In this document: positions 5,559-6,825 of the stretch, in pieces
How positions within the stretch are numbered: the stretch's first letter is position 1
Layout: each line of letters begins with the position of its first letter
Source of the DNA: Pseudomonadota bacterium
GTDB taxonomy: Bacteria > Pseudomonadota > Alphaproteobacteria > Reyranellales > Reyranellaceae
DNA length: 6,825 bases
Assembly (NCBI GenBank): GCA_023436825.1
Contig: JAEZHS010000736.1
Location: forward strand, 1 to 6,825
Direction: 5' to 3'
The notes under the pieces: model-generated
The model's input: only the letters and a program-made list of their open reading frames with translations
What the model was told of the DNA's origin: nothing
Database searches by the model: none
Position numbers and translations under genes: made by a program

Positions 5559-6809
5559 TCAGATCAACTCGCCGTAGGGCATGAAGGCGACTTCGGCGCC
5601 GGCTTCAAGGCGGGTCGTCTCCTCCGGCAGCTCGGCGAGACCGTCGGTCTCGGTGAGCGACGTCAGCATGCCCGCGCCTTCCTTGTGAAAGCGCCGCAGC
5701 CTGGGCACTCCCGATGCATTCTCGACCGACACCCGCACATATTCGCGCCGGCCGGCCTTCTTCTTGTAGGCGAAGTCGGCGATCGCCGGGAAACGCCGTG
5801 CGACATGCGGTTCCGTGCCGGACAGCGCCTCGATCATCGGCCGCGCCACCAGGGCGAAGGTGAGCAGTGCGGCCACCGGATTGCCGGGCAAGCCGGCAAG
5901 CGGCGTGGCGCCGATCTGCCCCATGGCGACGGGCCGGCCGGGCTTGATCGCCAGCCGCCAGAAATAGAGCGAGCCGTGGTTGGCGATGGCGGTGCGGACG
6001 TGGTCCTCCTCGCCGGTCGACACGCCGCCCGAGGAGATGATCAGGTCGTTGGCATCGGCCGCCTGCTGCAGCGTGGCGGAGAGCGTCGCGCGATCGTCGG
6101 GCACGATGCCGAGGTCCGACACCTCGACGCCAAGCCGCTCCAGCATCCCGGCCAGGATGAAGCGGTTGGCGTCGTAGATCTGGCGCGGGGCGAGCGGCTG
6201 GCCGGGCTCGCGCACCTCGTCGCCGGTCGAGAGCAAGGCGATCGACAGGCGACGGCGGACCGGCACCTCGGCCATGCCCAGCGCCGCCAGCAGTCCGAGG
6301 TCGGCCGGGCCGAGGCGGCGGCCCGCCTTCAGGACCTGCGCGCCGCGCGGCACGTCTTCGCCGGCCTGCCGGGTGTTGGCGTGGCGCTTGATGCCGGGCC
6401 GAATGAGGACCAGATCGCCGTCGCGCTGGCAGTCCTCCTGCATGATCACGACGTCGGCGCCTTCAGGCAGGGCGGCGCCGGTGAAGATGCGGGCAGCGAG
6501 GCCGGATGTCAGCGCCGCTTCCGGATCGTGGCCTGCGGCGATGCGATCGACGCAGCGCAGGGTGGTGGGCCCGTGCGGATCCAGGTCGTCGAAGCGCACG
6601 GCGTAGCCGTCGACCGCCGAATTGTCGAAACCAGGGACGGCAATGGAGGCCATGACATCTTCGGCAAGCGTCCGGCCGAGCGCGCGCCGCAGCGGCACAC
6701 GCTCGATGCCGCCGACCGGCTTGACGCGTGCGAAGATCATCTCCCGCGCGGCATCGATGCCCAAAAGGCTGCCGCCGAAAGCAAAGCAATCGTCCGAGAG
6801 CTGGGCCAT
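5559..6809 (-). CDS. moeA: Molybdopterin molybdenumtransferase MoeA
   Basis: MoeA inserts molybdenum into adenylylated molybdopterin, the last common step of molybdenum cofactor synthesis, in the cytoplasm. At 416 residues it is close to the usual length of about 410. Family motifs are in order: VPGFDNSAVDGYAVR (58-72), FTGAALPEGADVVIMQED (109-126), LLSTGDEVREPG (192-203), IYDAN (211-215), SSGGVSTGEEDH (259-270), IKPGRPVAMG (288-297) and GLPGNPVA (306-313). The C-terminal beta domain ends in MPYGELI. No truncation is seen. It starts at ATG 6809 with only 16 nt left in the window, so its promoter and operon partners (moaC or mobA are common neighbours) cannot be judged. The stop lies 4 nt from the convergent dipZ stop. 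Its product is needed by every Mo-cofactor enzyme and fits the ModE theme at the other end of the window. Confidence 0.97.
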   Translation of the reverse strand: MAQLSDDCFAFGGSLLGIDAAREMIFARVKPVGGIERVPLRRALGRTLAEDVMASIAVPGFDNSAVDGYAVRFDDLDPHGPTTLRCVDRIAAGHDPEAALTSGLAARIFTGAALPEGADVVIMQEDCQRDGDLVLIRPGIKRHANTRQAGEDVPRGAQVLKAGRRLGPADLGLLAALGMAEVPVRRRLSIALLSTGDEVREPGQPLAPRQIYDANRFILAGMLERLGVEVSDLGIVPDDRATLSATLQQAADANDLIISSGGVSTGEEDHVRTAIANHGSLYFWRLAIKPGRPVAMGQIGATPLAGLPGNPVAALLTFALVARPMIEALSGTEPHVARRFPAIADFAYKKKAGRREYVRVSVENASGVPRLRRFHKEGAGMLTSLTETDGLAELPEETTRLEAGAEVAFMPYGELI

Positions 6810-6825
6810 GCGGTGCCTGGATCAG

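Overview
The window is about 6.8 kb of high-GC DNA, dense in GTG/TTG starts and TGA stops. Protein style and gene content suggest an alphaproteobacterium, possibly of a Reyranella- or Bradyrhizobium-like type. That placement is inference from protein style, not a database match. The common theme is molybdenum biology together with repair of oxidised proteins in the cell envelope.

Layout, left to right. (1) At 76-477, minus strand, is a stand-alone ModE-type DNA-binding protein without molybdate-binding domains. (2) From 542 to about 1443 lies a decayed zone. It holds an aldehyde dehydrogenase remnant on the minus strand, with a nonsense codon, two frameshifts and an internal deletion of roughly 300 codons. 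It also holds a broken gene of unknown function on the plus strand, with an in-frame TGA and at least one frameshift. (3) At 1489-2775, plus strand, is an intact gene for a long coiled-coil protein ending in a DUF2325 domain. A 28-bp near-perfect palindrome of ModE-box geometry lies just before it. (4) The intergenic region 2776-3276 contains a good sigma70-type promoter, a tract with long inverted repeats in crossing order, and a second copy of the ModE-like palindrome. (5) At 3277-3768 and 3779-5554, plus strand, is a two-gene operon: a Tat-exported MsrB and a DipZ-like fusion of CcdA, a TlpA-type thioredoxin and a C-terminal domain. (6) At 5559-6809, minus strand, is MoeA, the molybdopterin molybdotransferase, converging on dipZ with only 4 nt between the stop codons.

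How the genes may work together. DipZ should carry electrons from the cytoplasm across the membrane to its periplasmic thioredoxin domain, which can reduce the exported MsrB. MsrB then repairs methionine-R-sulfoxide in envelope proteins. Two operator-like palindromes share 20 of 28 positions. One precedes the DUF2325 gene and the other precedes msrB-dipZ, and a ModE-type regulator is encoded nearby. The simplest reading is a small ModE-like regulon linking molybdenum status to a DUF2325 protein of unknown role and to a molybdenum-independent methionine sulfoxide repair system. The sequence shows the palindromes and the gene order. The regulatory link is inference.
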